In this document: positions 52,075 to 61,893 of the stretch, one piece after another | How the letters are laid out: the number at the start of each line of letters is the position of its first letter | How positions within the stretch are numbered: the first letter of the stretch is position 1 | DNA from: Gemmatimonadota bacterium | Lineage (GTDB): Bacteria > Gemmatimonadota > Gemmatimonadetes > Longimicrobiales > Gaopeijiaceae | NCBI GenBank assembly: GCA_040882465.1 | Contig: JBBEBG010000025.1 | Location: forward strand, 37,025 to 101,024 | Length of the DNA: 64,000 bases | Direction of reading: 5' to 3' | Translations under genes and position numbers: made by a program | The notes under the pieces: model-generated | What the model was told of the DNA's origin: nothing | Databases searched by the model: none | The model's input: the letters and a program-made list of their open reading frames with translations, nothing else

Positions 52075-54738
52075 ATGACCGCAGCGGAGATTCGAGCGCG
52101 CTTCCTCGCCTATTTCGAGGGGAAGGGGCACGAGCGCGTGGCGAGCGCCTCGCTCGTTCCGGCGGACGACCCGACCCTCCTCTTCACCAACGCGGGGATG
52201 GTTCAGTTCAAGCGGGTCTTCCTCGGGGACGAGCGGCGGTCGTACCGGCGCGCCGTCACCGCCCAGAAGTGCGTGCGCGCGGGGGGAAAACACAACGATC
52301 TCGAGCAGGTGGGCGTGACCGCGCGCCATCACACCTTCTTCGAGATGCTCGGAAATTTTTCCTTCGGCGACTACTTCAAGCGTGACGCCATCCACTTCGG
52401 GTGGGAGTTCCTCACCTCCGAGCTGGCGCTCGACCCCGGGCGGATCTTCGTCACCGTGCACCAATCGGACGACGAAGCATTCCAGCTCTGGCAGGAGATC
52501 GCGGGGCTCGATGCGTCGCGAATCTTCCGCCTCGGGGACCGGGACAACTTCTGGCAAATGGCGGACACGGGTCCGTGCGGCCCCTGTTCTGAGCTCCACT
52601 ACGATCTCCGCCCGCCTTCGGCGGGGGGAGTGCCAACCCGGGAGGAGTTCGAGGCGCTCGGAGACGAGGGGTCCTTCCTCGAGCTCTGGAACCTCGTCTT
52701 CATGCAATACGACCGGGACGCCGCGGGTGAGCTGCACCCCCTCCCCGCCCCTTCCATCGATACTGGTGCGGGGCTGGAACGGCTCGCGGCGGTTCTCCAG
52801 GGCGCCGACTCGAACTACCACACGGACCTCTTCCGCCCACTTCTCGATCGGGTGGCGGATGTCGTGGGACGGCCCTACGAACCACAGGCGCCATCGGGTG
52901 TGAGCTACCGGGTCCTGGCGGATCACGCGAGGGCGGTGGCCTTCCTCCTGACAGACGGGGTTTTTCCTTCGAACGAGGGGAGAGGCTACGTCCTCCGCCG
53001 CATTCTCCGGAGAGGGGTGCGCCACGCCTGGCTTCTGGACATGCGCGAGCCCGTCCTGACGGAGGTGGTGGAAGAGGTCGTGCGCACGATGAGCGACGTC
53101 TACCCGGAGCTCCGGGACCGGAAGGATCACCTGCTTCGCACCACGCGTCAGGAAGAAGAGCGTTTCTTCGCGACGATCGAAGGGGGGATGGCGCGCTTCG
53201 ATCAGGTCGCCCCCGTGGGAGGGTCTCGCGGGGGAAAAGTGATTTCAGGAGACGAGGCGTTCCGACTTTACGACACTTTCGGCTTTCCGCTGGACCTCAC
53301 GGAGGTCATGGCCCGGGAACGCGGGTACGCGGTGGACGAAGCCGGATTCGAGACGGCACTCGAGTCGCAACGCGCGCGGAGCCGGGCGGACCGGGCCGAG
53401 TCCGGGCAGGAGATGGAGCGGATCGCCGGCCTCCAGTCCTGGACCCTCCTCGATCGGACTGCGCCGCAGGCGTGGATAGGCTGGGAGGCCAAAGACGCGG
53501 CAACCACGGTGGTCGCGGTGCTCGCCGAAGGCGAAAGGGTGGGGATGATCCTTCGAGAAAACCCCTTCTACGCGGAGGCGGGCGGGCAGGTCTCCGACCG
53601 GGGGGTGGTCGAAGGCGCCGGGTGGCGGCTCGACGTAGAAGATGTCCGCAAGGTGGAAGGGCGAAACGCGATTTTTGGTCGGGTGGAGGGCGAGCTTCCC
53701 GGCGGCATCGGGGAGCCCTTCCCGGCGCGAGCTTCGGTGGCGGACGGTGTGCGCCACGATACCGAACGGAATCACACCGCGACGCACCTCCTGCATGCCG
53801 CGTTGCGGGGGATTCTCGGGGAGCACGTCACGCAGCGCGGATCGCTCGTCGCTCCGGACCGGCTTCGCTTCGACTTCTCTCACCCGGAGCCACTCACCTC
53901 TCTCCAGCTCGCGGCGGTCGAAGAAGAGGTGAACCGGCGCGTTTGGGAAGACCGGGGCGTGCGGTGGCGGATCACCTCGAAGGATGAGGCGCTCGCGAGC
54001 GGAGCGATGGCCCTTTTCGGCGAAAAGTACGGCGACGAGGTGCGCGTCGTGGAGATTCCCGGTGTCAGCCGCGAGCTCTGCGGAGGCACCCACCTCCGCC
54101 ACACGGGAGAGATCGGCCTCTTCACGATCACGCGGGAAGGGGGCGTGGCTGCGGGAGTGCGCCGAATCGAGGCGGTCACGGGGCCGCTGGCGTATTCCCG
54201 GCTCAAGGGAGCGGAGGCGGAGCTGGCGAAGCTCGCCGACAAGCTCCGCACGACGCCGGACGCCGTGTCCAGAAGGGTGGACGAGCTCGTGGCGGAGCGG
54301 GACTCCCTCACCGGCCTTCTCGCGGAGGCGCGAATCGGGGGCGGCGCTTCGGGCACGATCGTTCACGAGGCCACGGTTCCCCTCGCGAACGGGACGACGG
54401 TCCGATATCAGGGGGTACGGATGCGAGTGCGCGACGCGGACGACGCCCGCAATTTCGGGGACGCCTTCCGTGCCGAGGCCGCCCTGGCTGTGGCCGCGCT
54501 CGCGACCGAGTCGCCCGACGGGAAGCCGAGCCTTTTTGTGTTCGTGACGGACGACCTCGTGGGGCGTGGAGTGAAGGCGGGGGCGCTCGTCCGCGAGATC
54601 GCCGCCGTGGCGGGGGGACGCGGCGGCGGCAAGGCACACATGGCCCAAGGGGGTGTCGAGGATCCAGGAAAAGTGGACGAGGCGCTCCAGGCCGGCGAGG
54701 CCGTGCTGCGACAGCTCCTCGCGGGCGTTGCGCCGTGA
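52075..54738 (+). CDS. alaS: Alanyl-tRNA synthetase
   Basis: This 887-residue class II synthetase has the catalytic motif HHTFFEMLGNFSFGDYFK and the editing-domain zinc motifs HTATHLLHAAL and CGGTHLRHTGEIG, and the C-terminal C-Ala domain ends after GGGKAHMAQGG. It charges tRNA-Ala and hydrolyses mischarged Ser-tRNA-Ala. ATG 52075. It overlaps the next small gene by four bases. Full length for the family. Confidence 0.98.
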   Translation: MTAAEIRARFLAYFEGKGHERVASASLVPADDPTLLFTNAGMVQFKRVFLGDERRSYRRAVTAQKCVRAGGKHNDLEQVGVTARHHTFFEMLGNFSFGDYFKRDAIHFGWEFLTSELALDPGRIFVTVHQSDDEAFQLWQEIAGLDASRIFRLGDRDNFWQMADTGPCGPCSELHYDLRPPSAGGVPTREEFEALGDEGSFLELWNLVFMQYDRDAAGELHPLPAPSIDTGAGLERLAAVLQGADSNYHTDLFRPLLDRVADVVGRPYEPQAPSGVSYRVLADHARAVAFLLTDGVFPSNEGRGYVLRRILRRGVRHAWLLDMREPVLTEVVEEVVRTMSDVYPELRDRKDHLLRTTRQEEERFFATIEGGMARFDQVAPVGGSRGGKVISGDEAFRLYDTFGFPLDLTEVMARERGYAVDEAGFETALESQRARSRADRAESGQEMERIAGLQSWTLLDRTAPQAWIGWEAKDAATTVVAVLAEGERVGMILRENPFYAEAGGQVSDRGVVEGAGWRLDVEDVRKVEGRNAIFGRVEGELPGGIGEPFPARASVADGVRHDTERNHTATHLLHAALRGILGEHVTQRGSLVAPDRLRFDFSHPEPLTSLQLAAVEEEVNRRVWEDRGVRWRITSKDEALASGAMALFGEKYGDEVRVVEIPGVSRELCGGTHLRHTGEIGLFTITREGGVAAGVRRIEAVTGPLAYSRLKGAEAELAKLADKLRTTPDAVSRRVDELVAERDSLTGLLAEARIGGGASGTIVHEATVPLANGTTVRYQGVRMRVRDADDARNFGDAFRAEAALAVAALATESPDGKPSLFVFVTDDLVGRGVKAGALVREIAAVAGGRGGGKAHMAQGGVEDPGKVDEALQAGEAVLRQLLAGVAP

Positions 54739-55034
54739 GCGAGTGGGTGAGGCGCGAGCCGCCGCCTCCCGCCGAAGTGGCGGCGTGGATGTCCCATTTC
54801 GGCGGAGCGCCGGGAGACGCGGGTGTCAATGAGCTGACGGCGGCCGCGCTGCGAGCCCTGCGGGAGGCGCTTCGTCGTCCGGGGCGGGACCGGGAAGGGG
54901 CGCTTGCCCTCCTGGCGGCGGACGGCCTTCTCACTTACGTGGTGGAGGATCTCGCGTCCAGCACCGACCCCGAGCGGGCTTGGAGTGCACTCCTGGCGAC
55001 GTTGTCCGGGATAGCGGAGGGAGCGCGGGAGTGA
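54735..55034 (+). CDS. Small hypothetical protein between alaS and the phosphatase gene
   Basis: The 99-residue, probably helical and cytosolic protein begins at GTG 54735 (overlapping the alaS stop) and ends with the next gene's GTG start at 55031, so it is translationally coupled at both ends. The sequence is Ala/Arg-rich (AALRALREALRRPGRDREGA). I do not recognise a family. The tight coupling makes it likely to be a real gene. Confidence 0.6.
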   Translation: MSEWVRREPPPPAEVAAWMSHFGGAPGDAGVNELTAAALRALREALRRPGRDREGALALLAADGLLTYVVEDLASSTDPERAWSALLATLSGIAEGARE

Positions 55035-55852
55035 GGCCCGGGGATTCACCTCCCGGACTCGCCGACCTCCATTCCCACCTCGTCCCCGGAGTGGACGACG
55101 GGGCAGCGAGTGTCGAGGACGCCCTCGAGGGGATCGGTCGCATGGTCGAGGCCGGGGTGACCTCGATCGTCACCACACCGCACCTGGACGGAAGCCTGAC
55201 GCGGGACTCCAAACGGCTCGGGGAACGGCTCCACGTCCTCGACGCGTCCTTCGCCGACCTGGCGGCTGCGGCCGAGGAGAGCTTTCCCGGCGTGAGCCTG
55301 GAAAGGGGGTGCGAGATCATGCTCGACCGCCCTGACGTGGATCTGTCGAACCCGGGAGTTCGCCTCGCGGGGACGACCTTCGCGCTGATCGAGTGGCCGC
55401 GGCTCCAGATCCCTCCCGCGACGTCCGCGGTCCTCCGCGCGATTCGAGAGCAGGAGGTCCACGCGCTCATCGCACACCCCGAGCGGTATGCCGGTTACGA
55501 CGAGGCCCTGACGGTGATCTCTTTGTGGCGGGAAGAGGGGGCGCTTCTCCAAATGAACTACGGGTCTCTCGTGGGCCGGTATGGTCCCCAGGTGCGCGCG
55601 CGCGCCTTTCACCTCCTCGAAGCGGGGTGGGTGGACTGCCTTTCGACCGACTTTCACGGACGCCCCGCCCTCGGACTCTTCATCGAGGAGGTCCGGGAGA
55701 TCTTTGCGGAACTCGACGCCGAGCCCGCGTGGGAACTTCTCACCGAAACAAATCCCCGACGAATCGCGAGGGGAGAGGAGACTCTTGCCGTGCCCCCGGT
55801 CGAAGGGGACCGCGGGTTCCTCGCCCGTCTGTGGTCGCTCTTCCGGACCTAG
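55031..55852 (+). CDS. CpsB/YwqE-type PHP tyrosine-protein phosphatase
   Basis: The 273-residue PHP-domain protein has metal motifs DLHSHLVPGVDDGAAS, VTTPHL, GCEIML, IAHPERY and STDFHG. The CpsB/YwqE family dephosphorylates tyrosine kinases that control capsule or exopolysaccharide export. The GTG at 55031 overlaps the previous stop. Its own stop is a TAG formed by CTAG, the first bases of the repeat element copy B. No tyrosine kinase is in the window. Confidence 0.9.
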   Translation: MRPGDSPPGLADLHSHLVPGVDDGAASVEDALEGIGRMVEAGVTSIVTTPHLDGSLTRDSKRLGERLHVLDASFADLAAAAEESFPGVSLERGCEIMLDRPDVDLSNPGVRLAGTTFALIEWPRLQIPPATSAVLRAIREQEVHALIAHPERYAGYDEALTVISLWREEGALLQMNYGSLVGRYGPQVRARAFHLLEAGWVDCLSTDFHGRPALGLFIEEVREIFAELDAEPAWELLTETNPRRIARGEETLAVPPVEGDRGFLARLWSLFRT

Positions 55853-56015
55853 TGTAGTGGAGCAGAAGTCCTGTTCAGCACCGAGAGCGCTGATGCGCCG
55901 CTCTGGCAAGGCGCACCGACGAGGAATAGCAGAGCTATTGCGAGCGAGGTGCAACGCACCCAGAGCGGATGCAGCGGCGCTCGAATGCCACAGGACTTCT
56001 GCTCCACTACACTAA
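55849..56015. repeat. CTAG-bounded inverted-repeat element, copy B
   Basis: The 167-bp segment starts CTAG and ends CTAA. It has 26-bp terminal inverted repeats that match apart from the outermost base (left 55849-55874; core CAGAAGTCCTGT). Its interior shares AGCACCGAG, GGCAAGGCGC, GACGAGGA, GCAACGC and GCGGATGC blocks with copy A and holds a perfect hairpin AATAGC-AGA-GCTATT (55925-55939). It fills the gap between a TAG stop and the CCA-type gene's GTG start, as copy A does. Confidence 0.8.
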
Positions 56016-56025
56016 TGGGGGCCCC

Positions 56026-57390
56026 GTGAAAGGACTCCAGGCTCCGGCGGCCGTGCGGTGGGTCGCACAGACTCTGGAGGAGGCGGGCTTCGAGACCTGG
56101 GCGGTCGGGGGCGCAGTGCGGGACTCACTCGCTGGAAGGGCGGGCGGCGACTGGGATCTGGCCACGCGCGCGCATCCGGGTGAGGTACGGAGGATCTTTC
56201 GGCGGACCGTTCCGATCCGGATGGACCACGGGACGGTCGGGGTCCTCGCGCGGGATGGGACGATGTACGAGGTAACGACCTTTCGCCGTGACGTGGAGAC
56301 GACCGGGCGCCATGCGGTCGTCGCCTTCGCGGAGTCGCTCGACGAAGACCTGGCCCGCAGGGACTTCACCATCAATGCCCTCGCCTGGCACCCGCTTCGC
56401 GAAGTGCTGCACGACCCCTTCGATGGGGCAGCCGACCTCGAGCGAAAGATCCTGCGCACGGTGGGCCGACCCGCCGAACGGTTTTCGGAGGATTATCTTC
56501 GCGTTCTCCGCGCCCTGAGGTTCGCGGGCGCTTTCGGGCTGGAGATCGAGGGAGACACCTGGCGGGCGCTTACGGCGGCCGTGGGGCGAACGGGAATCCT
56601 TTCCCCAGAGCGTATCCGGGAAGAGCTCGAGAAGGTTCTCGCTGGAAGTGTGCGCCCCTCGGGCGCACTCGCCCTTTACGCGGCTTCCGGAATTCTCGCT
56701 TTCCTCTATCCTGAGCTGGATGCGCTCGTGACGCATCCGCGCGCTGAGAACGGAAGATGGTTCGCGCATTCGCTCCGCACCGTGGACGCGCTTCCCGCCA
56801 TCCGAACGGAGCTTCGCTGGGCCGCCCTCCTCGAAGGGATCGGAGAGCCGGAAGGTCCCTCCGGTGCCGGCGACGGGGGGTTGCCCGCCGGAGACAGGGC
56901 GTTTCTTCGCACGGCGGCTCTCCTCACACGTCTCCGAACGTCGAACGCCCGGGTCGCCGCGCTCGCCGAACTGACCCGTTGGATGGCCCGTCCCCCCGAC
57001 GTCGGCGCCGACGACGCGACGCTTCGGCGGTGGCTTTCCGCCGTGGGGCGGGAAAGGCTTCGCCCCCTTTTCCGCGTCTGGTGCGCGGAGGTTCGGGCGG
57101 ACGAGCCGGAAGGGAGTCCGCGGACCCGCCGGCACCTGCGGGCCCTCTGGACGCGCCTGCGGGGCGTCGCGCGGTCCGGCGTTCCGCTCGGACTGAGCGA
57201 CCTCGCGCTCACCGGCCGCGACCTGATTCGCATGGGGTATACGCCCGGCCCCCACTTCGGCGAGGTCCTCGACCACCTCCTCGACCAGGTGCTGGAAGAC
57301 CCCGTTCGAAACCGCACGGCCGACCTCCAGGGTGAAGCTGTGGCCTGGTTGGAGGCCCGAGGGAAATCTCCCGGCGGAAGGCGCGGATGA
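56026..57390 (+). CDS. CCA-adding/poly(A) polymerase-type nucleotidyltransferase
   Basis: The 454-residue protein has class II nucleotidyltransferase motif GGAVRDSLAGRAGGDWDL with the metal-binding DWD, the basic motif ARRDFTINALAW and the ERIREELEKVL helix. It adds CCA to tRNA or A-tails to RNA. The later HD-type segment reads RWAALLEGIGEPE, so the expected His-Asp pair (LLHDIGKPE) is replaced by Glu-Gly and phosphohydrolase activity is probably lost. The GTG start at 56026 follows a GGGGG run and sits 10 bases after the repeat element. It overlaps rarA by four bases. Confidence 0.9.
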   Translation: MKGLQAPAAVRWVAQTLEEAGFETWAVGGAVRDSLAGRAGGDWDLATRAHPGEVRRIFRRTVPIRMDHGTVGVLARDGTMYEVTTFRRDVETTGRHAVVAFAESLDEDLARRDFTINALAWHPLREVLHDPFDGAADLERKILRTVGRPAERFSEDYLRVLRALRFAGAFGLEIEGDTWRALTAAVGRTGILSPERIREELEKVLAGSVRPSGALALYAASGILAFLYPELDALVTHPRAENGRWFAHSLRTVDALPAIRTELRWAALLEGIGEPEGPSGAGDGGLPAGDRAFLRTAALLTRLRTSNARVAALAELTRWMARPPDVGADDATLRRWLSAVGRERLRPLFRVWCAEVRADEPEGSPRTRRHLRALWTRLRGVARSGVPLGLSDLALTGRDLIRMGYTPGPHFGEVLDHLLDQVLEDPVRNRTADLQGEAVAWLEARGKSPGGRRG

Positions 57391-58826
57391 GCGACGAGCT
57401 CGAGCTCTTCGGGGAGGGACGCCCTGGGAAGGGCGGGGAAGGAGGCGAGGTGCGTTCCGCATCCGAGAGGGAAGGGGACGCGCCGGACGCCCACGCTCCC
57501 CTCGCCGCACGCATCCGCCCGCGCGGGATGGAGGAGTTTCGCGGACAGGCGCATCTCCTGGGATCCGGGAAGCCATTCCGGAGAATGCTCGAAGGAGGCC
57601 CGCTCTCGAGCTGCATCTTATGGGGGCCCCCAGGGAGCGGAAAAACGACACTGGCCCGCCTCCTCGCCGACCGAGCCGACGCGGCCTTCGTTTCTTTTTC
57701 CGCCGTCACGGAGGGCGTCGGGAGGGTGCGGGAGATCATCGCGGAGGCGAAGGCCCGCCTCGCCGCGACCGGGCGGCGCACGATTCTTTTCTGCGACGAG
57801 ATCCACCGCTTCAACAAGAGCCAGCAGGACGCCTTTCTCCCGCACGTGGAGGACGGCACCGTCATCCTCGTCGGCGCGACCACCGAGAATCCCTCCTTCG
57901 AGGTGAATCGTCCGCTCCTGTCCCGGGCTCCGGTCTTCATTCTCGAGCCGCTTTCGGAGGCGGATCTCCTCGGGATCCTGGGGGACGCGCTCGCGGATGG
58001 GGAACGGGGGCTCGGCGCGTCGGGTGTGAGCGCGGACCCCGAGGCGCTCTCCCTTCTCGCGCGGGGCGCGGATGGAGACGCGCGGCGTGCGCTCGGTGCC
58101 CTGGAGGCCGCGGTGGAGCTCGCAGGCGCGGGAGGCGCCATCACCCCGGCGGTGGCGGAAGACGCGCTACAGCATCGCTTCGCCGTATACGACAAAGGGG
58201 GGGAGGAGCATTACAACGTCATCTCCGCGCTGCACAAGTCGGTGCGCGGGAGCGATCCGGATGCCGCGCTCTACTGGCTGGCCCGCATGGTGCGAGGGGG
58301 CGAGGACCCTCTCTATCTGGCGCGCCGGTTGATCCGGATGGCGGTCGAAGACATCGGCGTCGCGGATCCGAACGCCCTCTCCGTGGCGGTCGCCGCCTGG
58401 CAGGCCTATCACTTCCTCGGGTCGCCCGAGGGGGAGCTCGCATTGGCGGAGGCGGCCGTCTACCTGGCGACCGCGCCCAAGTCGAACCGTACCTACGTCG
58501 GGTGGAGCCGCGCGATGGCGGCCGCCGCGGACACCGCTTCGGAGCCCGTGCCCCTTCACATCCGTAACGCGCCGACCACCGAGATGAAAGCGTGGGGATA
58601 TGGGAGCGACTACCGCTACGACCCGGAAGAGCCCGACGGCGTCGCGCTCCAGCGATACCTCCCGGATGCGCTCGAGGGGACGCGCTTCTACGAACCGGGG
58701 AAGTTCGGATTCGAGAAAACGATCCGCGAGCGGCTGGAGTGGTGGGCCCGTCGCCGCCCGGGTGCCGCGCCACCGCAAGTGGAAACAGAATCACCGGGAG
58801 GACACGATCGGGGGGATTCCGGGTAG
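57387..58826 (+). CDS. rarA: RarA/MgsA replication-associated AAA+ ATPase
   Basis: The 479-residue protein has a Gln/Gly-rich start, then LAARIRPRGMEEFRGQAHLL, Walker A GPPGSGKTT, the RarA motif DEIHRFNKSQQDAFLP, and VGATTENPSFEVN for sensor I. It acts at stalled forks with SSB. The C-terminal GYGSDYRYDPEEPDG segment fits the tetramerisation domain. It overlaps the CCA gene by four bases. Confidence 0.95.
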   Translation: MSDELELFGEGRPGKGGEGGEVRSASEREGDAPDAHAPLAARIRPRGMEEFRGQAHLLGSGKPFRRMLEGGPLSSCILWGPPGSGKTTLARLLADRADAAFVSFSAVTEGVGRVREIIAEAKARLAATGRRTILFCDEIHRFNKSQQDAFLPHVEDGTVILVGATTENPSFEVNRPLLSRAPVFILEPLSEADLLGILGDALADGERGLGASGVSADPEALSLLARGADGDARRALGALEAAVELAGAGGAITPAVAEDALQHRFAVYDKGGEEHYNVISALHKSVRGSDPDAALYWLARMVRGGEDPLYLARRLIRMAVEDIGVADPNALSVAVAAWQAYHFLGSPEGELALAEAAVYLATAPKSNRTYVGWSRAMAAAADTASEPVPLHIRNAPTTEMKAWGYGSDYRYDPEEPDGVALQRYLPDALEGTRFYEPGKFGFEKTIRERLEWWARRRPGAAPPQVETESPGGHDRGDSG

Positions 58827-58930
58827 GACGGGGACATCACGAGCGGAAGGGCGCCGCGCGCGGCCGACAGAGCGCGGGGCGCGAGGTCGTCAATCGCACA
58901 GGATCCGATCGGCCAAGGAGGGCCCTCCTC

Positions 58931-60229
58931 ATTCCCACGCAGCTTCTCGACAACCGAACCCCCGTGGAGCGGGCGATCCTCATGGGTGCGCCCCCCAGGG
59001 AGATGGAAGAGCGGGTCGTCCGCGAACACATGGAGGAACTCGAGCGCCTGACGGAAACCGCGGGCGGCCGGGTCGTTGGCCGGATGATTCAGAGGATGGA
59101 GGCGCCAAATCCTCACACCCATATCGGTAGCGGGAAGGTGACCGAGCTCCGAACCCTGGTGCAGGCCGAGGGCGCGGATCTGGTCATCTTCGACGACGAG
59201 CTCAAGCCCGACCAGGCGAAGAACCTCGAGCGCGCGCTCGACGCCCGGGTCATGGACCGCTCCGAGCTGATCCTCGACATCTTTGCGTCACGGGCGAAGA
59301 CCAGGGAAGCGAAGCTCCAGGTGGAGTTGGCGCAGCTCGAATATCTCCTTCCCCGGCTCGCGCGGATGTGGACCCACCTTTCCCGAATTCGAGGGGGGAT
59401 CGGGCTCCGGGGGCCCGGTGAAACACAGCTCGAAACGGACCGCCGGCTGATCGGAAAACGCATCTCCGAGCTGAAGAAGAAGCTCAAGGATGTCGCGGCC
59501 GCCCGCGCGACCCAGCGAAAGCGGCGTGGCGGGGAGTTCCGCGTCGCGCTCGTCGGATATACGAACGCCGGGAAGTCTTCGATTCTGCGCACCCTTTCAG
59601 GGGACGATGTCTTCGTCGAGGATCGCCTCTTCGCCACCCTCGATTCGGCGACGCGCCAGGTGGATCTCGGTGCCGGGTATCATGCGCTCGTCACCGACAC
59701 CGTCGGGTTCATCCGCAAGCTCCCCCATCACCTCGTCGCGTCCTTCCGCTCGACGCTCGAGGAAGCGCGCGAGGCCGACGTCCTCCTCCACGTCATAGAC
59801 GCGTCGCACCCCGATTGGGAAGAGCAGGCCCGCGTCGTGGACGAGGTCCTGGCCGGGCTCGACCTGGGAGATCGTCCCCTGATTCTGGTCTTCAATAAGG
59901 TCGATCGGCTCATCCACGCCGAAGAGGAGGCGTTGCGCCAGCGTGTACGGGCCTTCGACCCCACGCCAGCGGTCTTCGCTTCGGCGCTCGAAAAGGAGGG
60001 GCTCGCTCCACTCATCGAAGCACTCCGCGCCCGTGCCCGCGGGCGGTTTCCGAGAGTCGAGCTCGAGTTTCCCGTCGCCGCCGGTGACCTCCTCGCGGAG
60101 ATCCACCGAGAAGGGGAGGTCCTCTCCCAGCACGAAGTGGGGACGAGGATCCGGCTCACCGCCCGGCTTCCCGAGCCGCTCCTCGGAAGGCTCCGCCGAG
60201 ATCCGCAGGTCGTGATGGCGAGATCCTGA
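58931..60229 (+). CDS. hflX: GTPase HflX
   Basis: The about 432-residue GTPase has the N-terminal HflX domain (HIGSGKVTELRTLVQ; GPGETQLETDRRLI) and the G-domain with G1 GYTNAGKSS, G3 DTVGF and G4 NKVD. It rescues or splits stalled ribosomes. No in-frame ATG, GTG or TTG lies near the homology start. The best-placed start is ATT 58931, nine bases after a perfect AAGGAGG (58915-58921); GTG 58964 is the conventional alternative and has no ribosome site. Confidence 0.9.
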   Translation: MPTQLLDNRTPVERAILMGAPPREMEERVVREHMEELERLTETAGGRVVGRMIQRMEAPNPHTHIGSGKVTELRTLVQAEGADLVIFDDELKPDQAKNLERALDARVMDRSELILDIFASRAKTREAKLQVELAQLEYLLPRLARMWTHLSRIRGGIGLRGPGETQLETDRRLIGKRISELKKKLKDVAAARATQRKRRGGEFRVALVGYTNAGKSSILRTLSGDDVFVEDRLFATLDSATRQVDLGAGYHALVTDTVGFIRKLPHHLVASFRSTLEEAREADVLLHVIDASHPDWEEQARVVDEVLAGLDLGDRPLILVFNKVDRLIHAEEEALRQRVRAFDPTPAVFASALEKEGLAPLIEALRARARGRFPRVELEFPVAAGDLLAEIHREGEVLSQHEVGTRIRLTARLPEPLLGRLRRDPQVVMARS

Positions 60230-60233
60230 GGGC

Positions 60234-61097
60234 GTGGAACGTCTCGTCTTCATCGGGCCCGGGAGAGTGGGCCTGGCCCTCGGGCAAGCCATTTCCCGGG
60301 CCGTAGGGGAGCTGGATCTCCTTTATCAGGGGAGACGCCCGGAGCCTCCGGCCCATCCCCTCTTCCACCAAGGGGTCGCGCGCTACCAATACGGGCTCGA
60401 ACGGCCCGCGGAGGGGACATCGGCTGTTTTCCTCACCGTGCCCGACGCCGTACTCCCCGAACTCGCCGTGGCACTCGCGGCCCGGGGTCCGGCGCCCGGA
60501 GGGTGCGCGGCCTTCCATACCTCCGGCGCGCTGGGCGCCGATCCTCTCGCGCCCCTGCACGCGCAGGGATATGAGGTCGGCACCTTCCACCCCCTTCAGG
60601 CGATCGCGAATCCCATCTCGGGGGCCCAGCACCTCTTCGGTTCGGCCTTCGCGATCTCGGGGGAACCCGCGGCGCTCGCGACGGCACGCCGGCTGATCGG
60701 CCTTCTCGGCGGGACTGGGATCACGGTTCCCACAACTCGGCGCCCACTGTATCATGCGGCGGCCGTTTTTGCGTCGAACTATCTCGTCGCCCTCTTGCAC
60801 GAGGCCGCCGACATTTTCCAGGACGCGGGTGCGACGAGGGAGGAGGCGGAGCGGGCGCTCACGGCGCTCGCGCGGGGGACGCTGGACAACGTGGAAGAAC
60901 TCGGGATCGAGGGCGCGCTCACGGGGCCGCTCCTCCGCGGGGACGTGGAGACCGTCGAGCTCCACCTGAGAACGCTCGACCCCCGGGACGCGGCGCTCTA
61001 CGCGGCGCTCGGGCGCCGCACGCTCGCGTGGGTGAGGGACCGGATCCCTCAGGAAGCCGCCTCCCGGCTGGACGAACTCTTCGAGAGGGCGCCATGA
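60234..61097 (+). CDS. DUF2520-type NAD(P)-binding protein
   Basis: The 287-residue protein has a Rossmann start [21 protein letters not shown], then a TVPDA turn, HTSGALGAD and GTFHPLQA, and a C-terminal all-helical DUF2520 domain ([17 protein letters not shown]). It is a predicted dehydrogenase of the 6-phosphogluconate-dehydrogenase-like superfamily; the substrate is unknown. It starts at GTG 60234, four bases after hflX, and overlaps pdxJ by four bases. Confidence 0.88.
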   Translation: MERLVFIGPGRVGLALGQAISRAVGELDLLYQGRRPEPPAHPLFHQGVARYQYGLERPAEGTSAVFLTVPDAVLPELAVALAARGPAPGGCAAFHTSGALGADPLAPLHAQGYEVGTFHPLQAIANPISGAQHLFGSAFAISGEPAALATARRLIGLLGGTGITVPTTRRPLYHAAAVFASNYLVALLHEAADIFQDAGATREEAERALTALARGTLDNVEELGIEGALTGPLLRGDVETVELHLRTLDPRDAALYAALGRRTLAWVRDRIPQEAASRLDELFERAP

Positions 61098-61864
61098 GAC
61101 TCTACGTGAACATCGACCACGTCGCGACCGTGCGGCAGGTGCGGGGAACGGACGAACCGGACCCCGTTCGCGCCGCCATGCTCGCCGAGCTCGGGGGTGC
61201 GGACGGGATCACCGTGCACCTTCGCGAGGATCGCCGTCACATTCAGGACCGCGACGTGCGCCTTCTCATGGAGATCGTGAGGAGCGGAGTGAATCTCGAG
61301 CTCGCGGCGGACGAAGATGTCGTCGCGATCGCTTGTGAGCTTCGCCCGATGCAGGCGACGCTGGTCCCCGAGCGCCGGGAGGAAGTCACGACGGAAGGAG
61401 GACTCAATCTCGGCGACCGGGGGACGAGGCGGGCCGTGGCCGGGGCCGCCGAACGCCTGAGGGAGAATGGGATCAGGGTATCGCTCTTCGTGGACCCTTC
61501 CGGCGACGCGATCCGTGAAGCGGTGGGGGTCGGGGTCGAGGCGGTCGAGCTCCACACGGGGGAGTACGCGAACGCCCGCGGCGACCGCGATAAGGGACAG
61601 GAGCTCGAACGGCTGAGGGACGCCGCGCGACTGGGCATCGAGCGCGGGATAGCGGTTCATGCCGGCCACGGCCTGACCTACCATAACGTGCTTCCGATCG
61701 CGGCTCTCCCCGAAATCGAGGAGCTGAACATCGGGCACTCCATCGTGTCCCGTGCGATCCTCGTCGGGATGGAGCGCGCGGTCATGGAGATGCGTGGCCT
61801 GGTGGACGAGGCGCCGGCCCGAGTGCCCGAACCTGGAGTCTGGCTTCCACCCATAGGTTTTTGA
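61094..61864 (+). CDS. pdxJ: Pyridoxine 5'-phosphate synthase
   Basis: The 256-residue PdxJ makes pyridoxine phosphate from deoxyxylulose phosphate and 3-amino-2-oxopropyl phosphate. It has [15 protein letters not shown] at the start, [28 protein letters not shown] and the late GHGLTYHNV and [10 protein letters not shown] motifs. Length is normal. The ATG overlaps the DUF2520 gene by four bases. DXP supply links it to the isoprenoid pathway represented by ispE downstream. Confidence 0.97.
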   Translation: MRLYVNIDHVATVRQVRGTDEPDPVRAAMLAELGGADGITVHLREDRRHIQDRDVRLLMEIVRSGVNLELAADEDVVAIACELRPMQATLVPERREEVTTEGGLNLGDRGTRRAVAGAAERLRENGIRVSLFVDPSGDAIREAVGVGVEAVELHTGEYANARGDRDKGQELERLRDAARLGIERGIAVHAGHGLTYHNVLPIAALPEIEELNIGHSIVSRAILVGMERAVMEMRGLVDEAPARVPEPGVWLPPIGF

Positions 61865-61893
61865 GGGACGGGCGACGAGCGGCGTGAGGTGAG

